Made by a program: the position numbers and the translations under genes
Source: Providencia burhodogranariea DSM 19968
Lineage (GTDB): Bacteria; Pseudomonadota; Gammaproteobacteria; Enterobacterales; Enterobacteriaceae
Assembly (NCBI RefSeq): GCF_000314855.2
Contig: NZ_KB233224.1
Coordinates: forward strand, 390,909-454,908
Length of the DNA: 64,000 nt
Direction of reading: 5' to 3'
Shown here: positions 1 through 9,841 of the stretch, piece by piece
How positions within the stretch are numbered: position 1 is the first letter of the stretch
Layout of the letters: every line of letters starts with the position of its first letter
The notes under the pieces: model-generated
Told to the model about the DNA's origin: nothing
The model's input: only the letters and a program-made list of their open reading frames with translations
Databases searched by the model: none

Positions 1-185
1 ATTTGAATTCCTTACGAGCTTTATATCGACTTTATATGAAGCTTCTTGATTTGGTATTTTAAACCTAGAGTCAATCGTAGCAGCACAATATTGATTCTCA
101 TTATTATGTTGATTTAAAAGAAATAATAATGAGAATATTACTATAATAAAAAAAACAATAGTAATTAATATTTTTTATTTTTCAT
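1..185 (-). pseudogene. Partial small membrane protein, apparent frameshift at start (ToxS/PsaF-like partner)
   Basis: Directly after the membrane regulator on the minus strand, an ATG at 185-183 overlaps the regulator's stop. Read literally it stops after six codons (MKNKKY). After the A6 run at 171-176 another frame stays open to the window edge, giving KILITIVFFIIVIFSLLFL, a strong hydrophobic segment, then a polar, presumably periplasmic part. One extra A would join the frames into a normal N terminus, MKNKKILITIVFF. ToxR-family regulators are often followed by a small single-pass partner (ToxS, PsaF), so this is my inference for its role. It could be a decayed gene, a phase-variable start, a sequencing slip, or a gene with a non-ATG start. 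The 3' part lies outside the window. Confidence 0.45.
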
Positions 186-1032
186 AACTATCTATCCAGT
201 TTATTCTAGTAGAAATACAGGTTTTGTTTTTTTCACATTTAACCAATAAAATTTGTTTGTTGCGCCCAGAGTTTAAGGTATTATTATAATAATAATAAGC
301 ATCGTTATTATTACATGTTAAATCAAATTCCTTTATATTAGTATCCATTATTGAGCTAGTAAAATCTGATGAGGTGTTTTGAAATGAATAAACAGGGCAG
401 CCATCAATATTACTTATTTTAAAATAATTAATTGGTTTATAAGAGTAACCACTTTTATTTAAAACAAATAAAAGATAAATGGAAATAAAAACCAGTATTA
501 CAAGGATTGATTTTAATACTATCATGTAGTAGTTATTTTTTGATTTTTTTATTACTGAATTTTCCTCTTCAAGTTTACTTAATTCTAACTTTATTGGTTT
601 GTTACCCTCCTCTATTATATTACTTTTATTACTTTTATTACTTTTATTACTTTTATTACTTTTATTACTGATAATATTATCATTGCCGTTAAATTCATCA
701 GCACAGGTAATAATTATTTCAGAAGAAAGAATAATCCCTTGTTTAGATATATTAAGTATAGGATTATCAATATTAAGTAGCTGGTGTAATAACTTTCTCA
801 ATACACTTATATACTGATTTAATGTATTAATAGATACATTTAAATCATAGCTCTCAAAAATTTTTTTTAATAACTCTTCTCTTGAGGTGGCAGTTAGATT
901 ATTTTCGATTAATACAATAAAAATATAATTTAAGTTAGTGGTTAATTTTGTCACTTCAACATCAGAGTCCAATCTGAAAATCTCACCAGAGTCAGAGTTA
1001 TATTTTATTACATTATTCAATATATATATCAT
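175..1032 (-). CDS. ToxR/CadC-like membrane-anchored winged-helix regulator
   Basis: 285 aa. Residues about 1-105 resemble an OmpR/PhoB-type winged-helix DNA-binding domain (LTATSREELLKKIFE, then NTLNQYISVLRKLL as likely recognition helix). A low-complexity cytoplasmic linker with five SNK triplets lies near residues 120-140, followed by a charged segment. One transmembrane helix (YYMIVLKSILVILVFISIYL) is near 170-192, and a C-terminal periplasmic domain of about 90 residues contains several Cys (DGCPVYSF, FDLTCNNN, VKCEKNKTC). This is the layout of ToxR, CadC and PsaE: a one-component membrane regulator sensing periplasmic conditions. The start is supported by AAGG just upstream. Targets are unknown; the ecp fimbrial operon nearby is one possibility but nothing in the sequence proves it. 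Confidence 0.75.
   Translation of the reverse strand: MIYILNNVIKYNSDSGEIFRLDSDVEVTKLTTNLNYIFIVLIENNLTATSREELLKKIFESYDLNVSINTLNQYISVLRKLLHQLLNIDNPILNISKQGIILSSEIIITCADEFNGNDNIISNKSNKSNKSNKSNKSNIIEEGNKPIKLELSKLEEENSVIKKSKNNYYMIVLKSILVILVFISIYLLFVLNKSGYSYKPINYFKISNIDGCPVYSFQNTSSDFTSSIMDTNIKEFDLTCNNNDAYYYYNNTLNSGRNKQILLVKCEKNKTCISTRINWIDSYEK
619..669. repeat. 9-bp tandem repeat in the regulator linker (about 5.7 copies)
   Basis: The unit attactttt repeats perfectly from 619, giving SNK triplets in the minus-strand regulator. Because the unit is three codons, copy-number change would lengthen or shorten the linker between the DNA-binding domain and the membrane helix without breaking the frame. 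Confidence 0.9.
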
Positions 1033-2003
1033 TAAAGGACCTTATCCTATAACACCGTTATAATGCATAATACATATCTATTTATTTCTGATTAATGCAA
1101 GTTAAATTGACTCGATAGAGGATCACCAACCTTTAATCTTTTTTTAGAACCCTCATACGCTTACTACTAAAAAGAGTCTCTGCAACTATAGCACCACGTT
1201 TTAATGAAAAAAAGCGAAGCAAATAAAATATATTATAAATTGAAACAGTTATACCTAATCATTATTTTACTTTCTTCGTTGTTAGCATGACCTATTTTAC
1301 CAGAAAATTTAGGTTAAGTTTAAATAAATACATGATTATCTCAACGAAGACCTCTATTTTCTTGTCCACTCCCATCTCATAACTTTTAAAGCAATGTTAG
1401 ATTAGCAAACTCATCATGATTAAATTTAACGGCGTTAGCTGGCTACGGGGTAGGGTCATAGAAAACATATGGGATAGATAGCAAAAATCACACAATAACA
1501 ATATGTTGAATTGTATAAGTAATCACCAAATAAAGATTTAATAATGAACCTAACAATCAGGTTAGACCTGAAACGGTTAGTATCAACTTATGCGTAAGCA
1601 ATGGATATTGCTAAATTTCGTTTACATGACTAAATAGGTTAATACAACATGAATAAAGCTCAAGTTGAGCCATCGAAAGCCATCTGGACGTCTTTACGTG
1701 TATTTGACTTTCTCTTCAAACGCCAACTCATCAAGCCTCATCATAGCTAGGATCTTCGCAATAAATTCTATGAATTAGGCGTTTTTTTACTCATTTTTCT
1801 ATTAGTTCTTTCCCCCTGATCATGAACATCGCTCATATTGTAATGAAATTAAGTCGCTTTCACTCATCTAATGGCTCTGGCATAAAATAAAGCATATTAA
1901 CTTATTGGCAACATGAAGACTGATGAATGAGAAAACGAGTAACTTCTCTGCAATCAAGAAGTGAATACAGTTTTCATATCAGAGCATAGGATGCAAACTC
2001 AAC
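1033..2003. other. Intergenic stretch, no convincing gene
   Basis: AT-rich DNA between the membrane regulator and mesX. I find no ORF with a good start and no family resemblance. The only recognizable item is the MetJ operator at 1678-1701. A 33-codon ORF from 1650 spans that operator and is probably fortuitous. Confidence 0.6.
1678..1701. promoter_or_regulatory. Candidate MetJ operator (three tandem met boxes)
   Basis: Three adjacent 8-mers, AGCCATCT, GGACGTCT and TTACGTGT, match the met-box consensus AGACGTCT at 6, 7 and 5 of 8 positions. MetJ binds tandem met boxes cooperatively. It lies about 300 bp upstream of mesX, the first gene of a methionine synthase operon, which fits methionine/SAM repression. 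The distance to the start codon implies a long leader or a missed promoter geometry. Confidence 0.65.
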
Positions 2004-2981
2004 ATGAATAAAGAATTTACATTTACGATAAAGCACAGTCTTTTTGATGAACATTATAACCCCTCAGAAAATACGCGTATCACGACTAATTTTGCTAATT
2101 TGGCCAGAGGAAAAGCTCGCCAGGAAAACTTACGCAACACTTTAACGATGATTGATAATCGTTTCAATTCACTAGCACATTGGGATAATCCTAAAGGTGA
2201 CCGTTATTCTGTCGAACTTGAAATCATTTCTGTTGAGATGAGTATTGAAGGTAATAGCAATACCTTCCCAGTGATTGAAATATTAAAAACAAATATTATT
2301 GATAAAAAAACTCACCAACGTATTGAAGGTGTTGTAGGGAATAATTTCTCTTCTTACGTTCGAGATTATGACTTTAGTGTATTGCTGTTAGATCATAACA
2401 AAAATCAATCGGAATTTAGCGTTCCAGCTAACTTTGGCGATTTGCATGGAAATATATTCAAATATTTCGTTAACTCAAATGAGTATAAAGAGAGCTTTAA
2501 CAAATCACCGATAATATGCTTAAGCGTCTCAAATAAAGATACGTATCATCGGACTGGAAACCAGCATCCTGTATTAGGTCTAGAATACCAGCAAAATGGC
2601 TCTTCCTTAACTGAGCAATATTTCAAAAAAATGGGGTTACAGGTTCGCTATTTTATGCCTCAAAATAGTGTTGCACCTTTGGCTTTTTATTTTACTGGTG
2701 ATTTGCTGAGTGATTATACGAATATTGAGCTTATCAGTACTATCAGTACGATGGAAACATTCCAAAAGATTTACCGACCTGAGATTTACAATGCTAACTC
2801 TGCCGCAGGCCAATGCTATCAACCAAGCCTGAATCAGCAGGATCATTCATTAACGAAAATTGTTTATGACCGAGAAGAACGTAGCCAGTTGGCTATTGAG
2901 CAAGGAAAATTTACTGAAGAGCACTTCATTAAACCCTACAAAAGTATTCTTGAACAATGGTCTGCTAACTACACTCTTTGA
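2004..2981 (+). CDS. mesX: MesX, DUF1852 partner of folate-independent methionine synthase
   Basis: 325 aa, recognized as a DUF1852 protein (starts MNKEFTFTIKHSLFDEHYNPS, contains STISTMETFQKIYRPEIYNAN). DUF1852 proteins are almost always encoded beside a short MetE-like protein. The pair was named MesX and MesD when shown genetically to make methionine without folate, in an oxygen-dependent way; the chemical role of MesX is unresolved as far as I know. It is probably cytoplasmic, with no signal peptide visible. It is followed after 27 bp by mesD on the same strand, clearly one operon, with a MetJ-like operator upstream. A weak AGGA precedes the chosen ATG. Confidence 0.88.
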   Translation: MNKEFTFTIKHSLFDEHYNPSENTRITTNFANLARGKARQENLRNTLTMIDNRFNSLAHWDNPKGDRYSVELEIISVEMSIEGNSNTFPVIEILKTNIIDKKTHQRIEGVVGNNFSSYVRDYDFSVLLLDHNKNQSEFSVPANFGDLHGNIFKYFVNSNEYKESFNKSPIICLSVSNKDTYHRTGNQHPVLGLEYQQNGSSLTEQYFKKMGLQVRYFMPQNSVAPLAFYFTGDLLSDYTNIELISTISTMETFQKIYRPEIYNANSAAGQCYQPSLNQQDHSLTKIVYDREERSQLAIEQGKFTEEHFIKPYKSILEQWSANYTL

Positions 2982-3008
2982 TTAACGAAAAATAAAAGGT
3001 CATCTATT

Positions 3009-4043
3009 ATGAAAAAAATATTACTACCGACTTCGACTGCTGGCAGTTTGCCTAAACCTTCTTGGCTTGCACAACCTGAACAACTTTGGTCTCCATGGAA
3101 ATTGGAAAATGAGGAATTAATAGAAGGCAAAAAAGATGCTCTTCGTTTGTCTCTGGATGATCAACTACGAGCAGGTATTGATATTGTCAGCGATGGTGAG
3201 CAGACACGCCAACACTTTGTCACTACGTTTATTGAGCACCTCAGCGGCGTTGATTTTGAGAAACGTCAGGTCGTTAAAATTCGTGATCGCTATGACGCGA
3301 GCGTGCCGACAGTTGTCGATGCCGTCACCCGTCAAAAACCCGTTTTTGTAGAGGATGCTAAATTTTTACGTCAACTAACCAAGCAACCTATTAAATGGGC
3401 TTTACCAGGTCCTATGACGATGATAGATACACTCTATGATAACCATTATAAAAGCCGTGAAAAACTCGCTTGGGAATTCGCAAAGATACTCAATCAAGAA
3501 GCTAGAGAATTAGAGGCTGCTGGTGTCGATATTATTCAGTTTGACGAGCCTGCGTTTAATGTCTTTTTTGATGAGGTGAATGATTGGGGTATCGCTGCTT
3601 TAGAAAGAGCTATTGAAGGCCTTAAATGCGAAACGGCTGTACATATCTGTTATGGATATGGCATCAAAGCTAATACCGACTGGAAGAAAACTCTCGGATC
3701 AGAGTGGAGACAATATGAAGAAGCGTTTCCTAAACTACAAACTTCTAATATTGATATCATTTCACTGGAATGTCACAACTCGCATGTTCCAATGGATCTG
3801 ATTGAACTGATCCGTGGTAAAAAAGTGATGGTAGGCGCCATTGACGTGGCAAGCAATACTATAGAGACACCAGAGGAAGTTGCCGATACATTACGTAAAG
3901 CACTTCAGTTCGTTGATGCTGACAAACTCTATCCTTCAACCAACTGTGGTATGGCTCCATTATCTCGTCGAGTCGCCACGGGGAAACTCAAAGCGTTAAG
4001 CGCAGGTGCAGAGATCATTCGCAGAGAACTCTCCGGTAAATAA
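3009..4043 (+). CDS. mesD: MesD, short MetE-like folate-independent methionine synthase
   Basis: 344 aa, corresponding to the C-terminal catalytic half of cobalamin-independent methionine synthase MetE, without the N-terminal folate-binding half (MetE is about 750 aa). Zinc/homocysteine site residues are visible: His and Cys in TAVHICYGYG (near residue 211-216), Glu in ISLECHNSH, and Cys in PSTNCGMAPLS near 318. It should methylate homocysteine; the methyl donor in the MesD family is not a folate and is not fully established. It is co-transcribed with mesX and ends in a strong terminator-like hairpin. An ordinary metE may exist elsewhere in the genome. Confidence 0.88.
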   Translation: MKKILLPTSTAGSLPKPSWLAQPEQLWSPWKLENEELIEGKKDALRLSLDDQLRAGIDIVSDGEQTRQHFVTTFIEHLSGVDFEKRQVVKIRDRYDASVPTVVDAVTRQKPVFVEDAKFLRQLTKQPIKWALPGPMTMIDTLYDNHYKSREKLAWEFAKILNQEARELEAAGVDIIQFDEPAFNVFFDEVNDWGIAALERAIEGLKCETAVHICYGYGIKANTDWKKTLGSEWRQYEEAFPKLQTSNIDIISLECHNSHVPMDLIELIRGKKVMVGAIDVASNTIETPEEVADTLRKALQFVDADKLYPSTNCGMAPLSRRVATGKLKALSAGAEIIRRELSGK

Positions 4044-4084
4044 TCTCGCCAGGTATTAGAATGTTTCCAATAAATTGAGATCTT

Positions 4085-4111
4085 ATTTGGCGATCTAACC
4101 AATCGCCAAAT
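4085..4111 (+). terminator. Hairpin after mesD
   Basis: Perfect 10-bp stem ATTTGGCGAT / ATCGCCAAAT with a 7-nt loop, followed by a T-rich stretch. Likely Rho-independent terminator of mesXD. Confidence 0.75.
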
Positions 4112-4150
4112 ATCTTTATTTTAACCGATAGATAAGTAAGCCTGTAGTGG

Positions 4151-4534
<384 letters not shown>

Positions 4535-4568
4535 CTATAAATAGGAGCATCTAAATTAAGGTCTCTCA

Positions 4569-4649
4569 GGAGTCACATTTAATGGGTAAAAACATTGATA
4601 TTAAATAAGTTTATTAATCTGAATAAATATCAATGCTCCCATTAACTCC
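4569..4649. repeat. Long imperfect palindrome beside the IS remnant
   Basis: Nested inverted repeats: GGAGT with ACTCC, TTAATGGG with CCCATTAA, and CATTGATATT with AATATCAATG, around an AT-rich loop. It spans about 81 bp and could be a small palindromic insertion element or a transcription stop; no family was recognized. The rest of the gap to 4959 shows nothing recognizable. Confidence 0.6.
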
Positions 4650-4959
4650 CTAAAATTGGCAATTTCAGCCAGAGAAAATCACAGCGTATCAGGCATTCGA
4701 TATTAGTTTGATCATCTTCGACAAATTAGCCCTCACGCGGCTTTATGATAAAATCAATTTTAGTCTATCTAATATTAATAATTAAGCTATTATAATGACA
4801 AGGTTAAAAACTCGTTGATTCCACTCACCATATTTCTCTACATTAATCAGGAAAATCTAATTCTCTAGATGAATTGGATCCTTGAAAATTCTAAAACTAG
4901 CTTATCTTAATTATTTTACTATCAGAATAGCTACTCATCTAGATTAATAATAGAATCAA

Positions 4960-5637
4960 CTATTCACAATTACCTATAGAGTGATATTTATCAAAAATGA
5001 TAATATACTTACGGCTCTTTTTCTTTAAACGTGCATCTTGAAATACTTGATTGGGCAGTAAATAAAGCATGTATGGTATTGAATCCGTATCTTCCTCACA
5101 ATTATCATGGAGTAATACTCTAAAATAAGTATTCCCCGCATTCTCAAGTATTCCTTTATCTTGATTAAGCTCATACTTGAATTTTGGGCTAACAGGTCTC
5201 ACCACAAAATATGTTTCTAAACTCAGCGTTGGATAAAATAGTGGCTGCTTATTTTTTTGACCATCTTTTTTCATTTCAAACGGTGTTTCACTAATAATTA
5301 TTTTATAATATCGTTCAGTATCATCTTCTTTTCCACGATAAAAAATCTTAAAAAACTCATGCTCTCCTGGTAACAAGATCTTTTTAAGAGGTGTGAATAT
5401 TACTTCACCGTCTTCAATTACTTTTGCCTGTTCATTGCTTCCTGGCTTATCAATTTTATAAACACTAAAGTTGTATAAATTAGTTCTTTTCGTGTCATTA
5501 ATATAGGATTTAGAGAAAAACTGTTGCGCAGATTCTATAGATGAAATATCAGAGTCTAAATATAACGCGTAAGCATTTCCATAACATGCAAGTAATGCTA
5601 CTAACAACAAAGCCTTTAGTCCAAAAATTACTTTCAT
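4960..5637 (-). CDS. ecpE: EcpE, second periplasmic chaperone of common pilus
   Basis: 225 aa from the chosen ATG at 5637, which has AGGA about 9 nt upstream and directly starts the signal peptide (MKVIFGLKALLLVALLACYG); a longer start at 5676 would add 13 non-signal residues. The mature part resembles alternate chaperone/usher (alpha-fimbrial) chaperones: KIIISETPF near the end of domain 1 and a C-terminal Cys pair. It is the last gene of the ecp operon, matching the position and size of E. coli EcpE (about 236 aa). Expected role: folding and delivery of pilus subunits in the periplasm. Assignment relies largely on operon position. Confidence 0.85.
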   Translation of the reverse strand: MKVIFGLKALLLVALLACYGNAYALYLDSDISSIESAQQFFSKSYINDTKRTNLYNFSVYKIDKPGSNEQAKVIEDGEVIFTPLKKILLPGEHEFFKIFYRGKEDDTERYYKIIISETPFEMKKDGQKNKQPLFYPTLSLETYFVVRPVSPKFKYELNQDKGILENAGNTYFRVLLHDNCEEDTDSIPYMLYLLPNQVFQDARLKKKSRKYIIIFDKYHSIGNCE

Positions 5638-5711
5638 ATTCAGCAATCCTAAATTAGATTGAGTAAAACCATTCATTATTATTAAAAATAATAATTTAAT
5701 TAACCGCTTAG

Positions 5712-7301
5712 CTAGTGAATATCAGGCCCTGTCCAAATAGCCTTAACTGTCACACTTCCACTTGCAGAAACAGTTCCTAACCAATCAATTCCATCTAAGG
5801 TAAAATATGAATTTGATTCATTCATGGGGAAAGATAAGTCTAAATTTGTTCTATAGTATGATCCTAAATCTTCATTTGGCTTATCCCAAGGAGTCTCTGC
5901 CCATAATGCATTTTTCAATGAAATTTCATTATTATCACAACTAGCTCTATATTTAGCATTAGTACCATCATTATTTTTAAATGAAAGATAAGCAGAAAAA
6001 GGTACTTTAAGTGTGTCATCATTTGAGGTAAATAAACAATATGGCTGACCTCTTAGCGTTGTCATCGGCCCTTCTACCTTAGCTGTTATCGAGTCCGCTT
6101 GTCGAGGCCCACTAGTTGTAATAATATAATTAAATTCTATTGGAGGCTCTTCATTACCTACTTTACCTGTTTTAGATTGGTTTGGATTAAAATCAGCAGG
6201 AATAATACTTATCCCATAATCGCGTGGTTTAATTATCATATAGTTTGATGGTGTAAATTCATAAAATCCCGATTGAGGTGCAGCTGTATTTCTAAATGCG
6301 AATGTAAATGCAGAGTTATCAACAGAACCATTACTATTACTTGATACTATTTTAAGTAATAAACTATTGCTCAAAAAAATATAAACTCCATTGTTACCTG
6401 ATTTAAATATATTATTCATGGCAATCTCAGAACCATAATTTAATGCCCAATTAGAACCATCTCCACTTATTTTTGCTTCAGCCGCTGCCACAGAACTAAT
6501 ACCTAACATAGCTGTATTTATTTTTAAACTTAGCCTGAGTTGACTAATAATTTCCCCTTTCAACTCATACTCAACTATTTTACAAATAATTCCTTGTTTA
6601 CCCGTGTTATCGAAACCTATAGTACAAAATGTTGAACCCAATCCTAATGTAGGATTTCCATTACTATCAACAAAGATTTCTTGCAAAGCCCCTGTTGATT
6701 TTAAAAGTAAATTACCTAATTTTGTTACATTTACATCATAAGATCTAACTCGATTTCGAGATAGAGATGAACAATCTATATCATCATTTGAATAATCTTG
6801 CTCATAGGCAGTACACGAATTAATTTTAAATATGTTATTTGCATTAACAGGTAAACTAATTAAATATTGATAAAAAGTATCACTCAGTATTGGTCTGCCA
6901 TTTCCTGACTCACCTGTTGTTGATGACTGATTAATACGATAAGCGCCATTACTTCTAATACTTTTAGCTTCCCACATTCCATTTGAAGGACAATTCGATG
7001 AACCATTTCTGCATCGATTACCTCTAAATGGTTGTGGCACAGGACTATTATCAATCCACAAATCTCCTGTATTATAACTTCCTGTAAATGCACCACTTAT
7101 ACTTCCCATATACCCTAAACTATCTTGGTTTGTATCATACTTTGTGAATTTATTGGCGCCAGAAAATCTAGGTGTTAATCCATCGGGTGCAATAAAATAC
7201 TCGTCATCAATTTGGTTTTCTATAATCAAATAATTTACATCAGCTATAGAAATAGAATTAAAATAGAAAAATAAAACAAAGAAACTAATAATAGTCCTCA
7301 T
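5712..7301 (-). CDS. ecpD: EcpD, tip adhesin of common pilus
   Basis: 529 aa, close to E. coli EcpD (547 aa). N-terminal signal peptide MRTIISFFVLFFYFNSISIA; a long secreted adhesin-like region follows with cysteines (NRCRNGSSNCPSN, INSCTAYEQ, STFCTIGFD) and a C-terminal pilin-like part (YCLFTSNDDTLKVPFSAYL). EcpD polymerizes at the pilus tip and binds host cells in E. coli. It lies between usher and second chaperone; the gap to ecpC is 25 bp. Low resemblance between EcpD homologues is normal for an exposed adhesin, so host specificity cannot be predicted. Confidence 0.87.
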   Translation of the reverse strand: MRTIISFFVLFFYFNSISIADVNYLIIENQIDDEYFIAPDGLTPRFSGANKFTKYDTNQDSLGYMGSISGAFTGSYNTGDLWIDNSPVPQPFRGNRCRNGSSNCPSNGMWEAKSIRSNGAYRINQSSTTGESGNGRPILSDTFYQYLISLPVNANNIFKINSCTAYEQDYSNDDIDCSSLSRNRVRSYDVNVTKLGNLLLKSTGALQEIFVDSNGNPTLGLGSTFCTIGFDNTGKQGIICKIVEYELKGEIISQLRLSLKINTAMLGISSVAAAEAKISGDGSNWALNYGSEIAMNNIFKSGNNGVYIFLSNSLLLKIVSSNSNGSVDNSAFTFAFRNTAAPQSGFYEFTPSNYMIIKPRDYGISIIPADFNPNQSKTGKVGNEEPPIEFNYIITTSGPRQADSITAKVEGPMTTLRGQPYCLFTSNDDTLKVPFSAYLSFKNNDGTNAKYRASCDNNEISLKNALWAETPWDKPNEDLGSYYRTNLDLSFPMNESNSYFTLDGIDWLGTVSASGSVTVKAIWTGPDIH

Positions 7302-7326
7302 AATATATAAGCCTTAAAATTGATAG

Positions 7327-9822
7327 TTAGCGTTTTGCAAATGCCACTTGAGGATCGCAAGTCACCTCACCAACCCATAACGCACCACGAGCACCCTGAA
7401 GATTCAAATCTGCTTCACAAATTGTTTTTTGATCGTCTTGCAATAACGATATCACTGGATATCGAACATCAACATCCATCGAAAACTCACCATTTCCATC
7501 TGTTTTTGTGCGACCAATATGATTTCGAATTGAAGCATATTTTATGTATTCGCCATCAGGTGATTTCAAGCGACCAAACACCGTCACTAACTGCCTGACC
7601 TCCGGTTGATAAAGTGCAATATTCCCAGGATATAATGTCACCGACTTACTCCGCCCCGAAACAATATCAAAACTATCTTTTGATTTACCGTCATTCATTA
7701 ATTGAATCTCATAATCCGAATAAGGTGATAACGGAATAAATGTATTTCTGCCACTAATTGGATAATTTTGTCCATTTACTTTAGCAACCATACTTCCACT
7801 ACCTTTAATATCCGAATTAATAATGACTCCTGATTTGCCTTGCTGTCCACTCGGTGTGATCATGCCATCACTGTAAGCAATCGAACCCCTAGAGGTTAAG
7901 TTGCCATTAATTCGATTATTATCTGGCCGATTAATCGTCACTGTGCCTGAATTATATTTCATGTCATAAGAGGCATAGGCTAATGTTGAGAAATCTGATT
8001 CACCATTATCTTTATCGCGTACTAATTTAGAAACTGAAGCACCTGCATTAGTGATTGTAGAGTTTTCAAAACTCTTATTTGCATAAATATTGGCTTTAAT
8101 ATTTCCATTAGTGGATGAAACGCCTGTGCTTAGCCACGTAGAAAGAGGTAAAGAAAAATCAAGATTAATATATTTTTCGTTCGTACTGTTTTGATTATCA
8201 TAATGATAACGCTGTACACCAGTCCTTAATCCAACCGTGCCATAACGACCCGAAAATAACGTGTTGGCATATTCATAGTTTATTGAATCGCTACCAACAC
8301 GACGGTCTTTCGTATTACTGATAGTAAACGAACCGGCTCTATCAATAATCTTGTCAAAATTGAATGTCCCGCCATAGGAATAACTATCAGCATCATAAAG
8401 TGGCAAATCACCCTTAATGCTCGTTTTTTCTTTTGATGCCCATAAAGAGCCATATCCTTCAGGAATGCTAATAGAAATTGTTGCAATGTTACGGTGGCTA
8501 CCATGATTTTCCAGCATTCCTTGCCAAGAAACAGAAATATAATTATTTAAAGACGCACTCACACTTGTTTCTTGAACAACAAATTTATCAAAACCATAAT
8601 TTGACATCTGAAAACGGATCCCAGATAACACCGGAAAGTTATAAGCAAAAGAAGCGCCTGCTAAATAACTTTTCTCGGGTGCCTGACTCTGTGAACCTTC
8701 ACCTCTGACATAAGTTCGCTTATCGAAATCAACATACCCTCCATAAATTTCCCAGTTTAACTTTTCAAAATTACCGGTTATTGCACCAAAGGATTTATTA
8801 ATCGTTTGGTTCTGGGTTGTTACAACTGTGCCATCAACAACGGTTTCGATCGTTACCTCATATATTCCGTACGGTAAAACGCTGGTATCAATTTCATAAT
8901 TACCCATCGGAAAATTTTGAATATTTAATAGCTTACCTTGACGATAAATACGAACTTCTCCTGGACTATTTAAAAATACATAGATAGGTGTTAACGATTG
9001 TTGGTTATTATTAACTAAACTGGAAGAGTTATTCCCAATGGATGCCGCATAAATTTTACTGCTACTTAATGCAGTTAAACTGGCTATTGACTGTAAGTTC
9101 CAAGTACTCATCAAGCCCAATGCGAAACGAAATCCATTAAAGTCACGCTCATACATTGCACGATATAACTCAATATTCGAATTCGACTTTCCAATACTAT
9201 AAGCCGAGGCATTAACATTAAAATGATGCTCTGCAGCAGCAAATAAGGTGTCTAGGTTAAAATAGCTACTTGATGAATTCTTTGCATTTTTAACTTGGCT
9301 CTGAAATACACCCAAATCGTAATTTGCAACAGCTGAGAGCGAATTAACAGAAGAGATTCCTAATACAGACTGTCTCGCATGTTCTTTCGGGGCAAAGGCA
9401 GCTTTATCAACATTTATTGATAAGTTAAATGAGGAAATGTTTAATTGAAGTACAGCTCCAGTATCAATTATGATACTATTATTTTCATTGAAAATCGCAT
9501 TTTTCTGATTTTCCAACTTATCAACCAATAGATTATTGAGTTTTGGCCCTTGAGAATTATCAACAAGATGAAGGCTAGCTAATTTCATTTTCCCTTTATC
9601 AATGACAATAATCGCATCTGCAATTTTATTTTCAGTCTGATTTATTTTTGTATCATCATTTAATCGTAAGAAAACTGGTACAGACATTCCTTCTTCCAAG
9701 GCATTAGCAAATGCAGGAGGAATAATATATCCACCAATTTTAATGCTTTTCATTTCATTGGCATTAATTGTGTTTGAAAAAATAACACTTAGTATTGATA
9801 AAGCAATAACACTCTTACGCAT
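7327..9822 (-). CDS. ecpC: EcpC, outer-membrane usher of common pilus
   Basis: 831 aa (E. coli EcpC 841 aa). Signal peptide MRKSVIALSILSVIFSNTINA. The body has TcfC/CooC-type usher features: N-terminal domain (VPVFLRLNDDTKINQ), a long beta-barrel region, plug-like segment VYVFLNSPGEVRIYRQGKLL near 285-305, and a C-terminal domain with FIPLSPYSDYEIQLMNDGK and the late pair TICEADL...GEVTCDPQ. It secretes and assembles EcpA/EcpD subunits across the outer membrane. The alternate (alpha-fimbrial) usher type agrees with the two chaperones. Ends 25 bp before ecpD and starts 19 bp after ecpB. Confidence 0.93.
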   Translation of the reverse strand: MRKSVIALSILSVIFSNTINANEMKSIKIGGYIIPPAFANALEEGMSVPVFLRLNDDTKINQTENKIADAIIVIDKGKMKLASLHLVDNSQGPKLNNLLVDKLENQKNAIFNENNSIIIDTGAVLQLNISSFNLSINVDKAAFAPKEHARQSVLGISSVNSLSAVANYDLGVFQSQVKNAKNSSSSYFNLDTLFAAAEHHFNVNASAYSIGKSNSNIELYRAMYERDFNGFRFALGLMSTWNLQSIASLTALSSSKIYAASIGNNSSSLVNNNQQSLTPIYVFLNSPGEVRIYRQGKLLNIQNFPMGNYEIDTSVLPYGIYEVTIETVVDGTVVTTQNQTINKSFGAITGNFEKLNWEIYGGYVDFDKRTYVRGEGSQSQAPEKSYLAGASFAYNFPVLSGIRFQMSNYGFDKFVVQETSVSASLNNYISVSWQGMLENHGSHRNIATISISIPEGYGSLWASKEKTSIKGDLPLYDADSYSYGGTFNFDKIIDRAGSFTISNTKDRRVGSDSINYEYANTLFSGRYGTVGLRTGVQRYHYDNQNSTNEKYINLDFSLPLSTWLSTGVSSTNGNIKANIYANKSFENSTITNAGASVSKLVRDKDNGESDFSTLAYASYDMKYNSGTVTINRPDNNRINGNLTSRGSIAYSDGMITPSGQQGKSGVIINSDIKGSGSMVAKVNGQNYPISGRNTFIPLSPYSDYEIQLMNDGKSKDSFDIVSGRSKSVTLYPGNIALYQPEVRQLVTVFGRLKSPDGEYIKYASIRNHIGRTKTDGNGEFSMDVDVRYPVISLLQDDQKTICEADLNLQGARGALWVGEVTCDPQVAFAKR

Positions 9823-9841
9823 GATTACAGTCCATTCCTAA

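Noticed and set aside
599..817. Plus-strand Leu-rich ORF
   Set aside because: Antisense reading of the SNK repeat in the membrane regulator; low complexity with no start signal.
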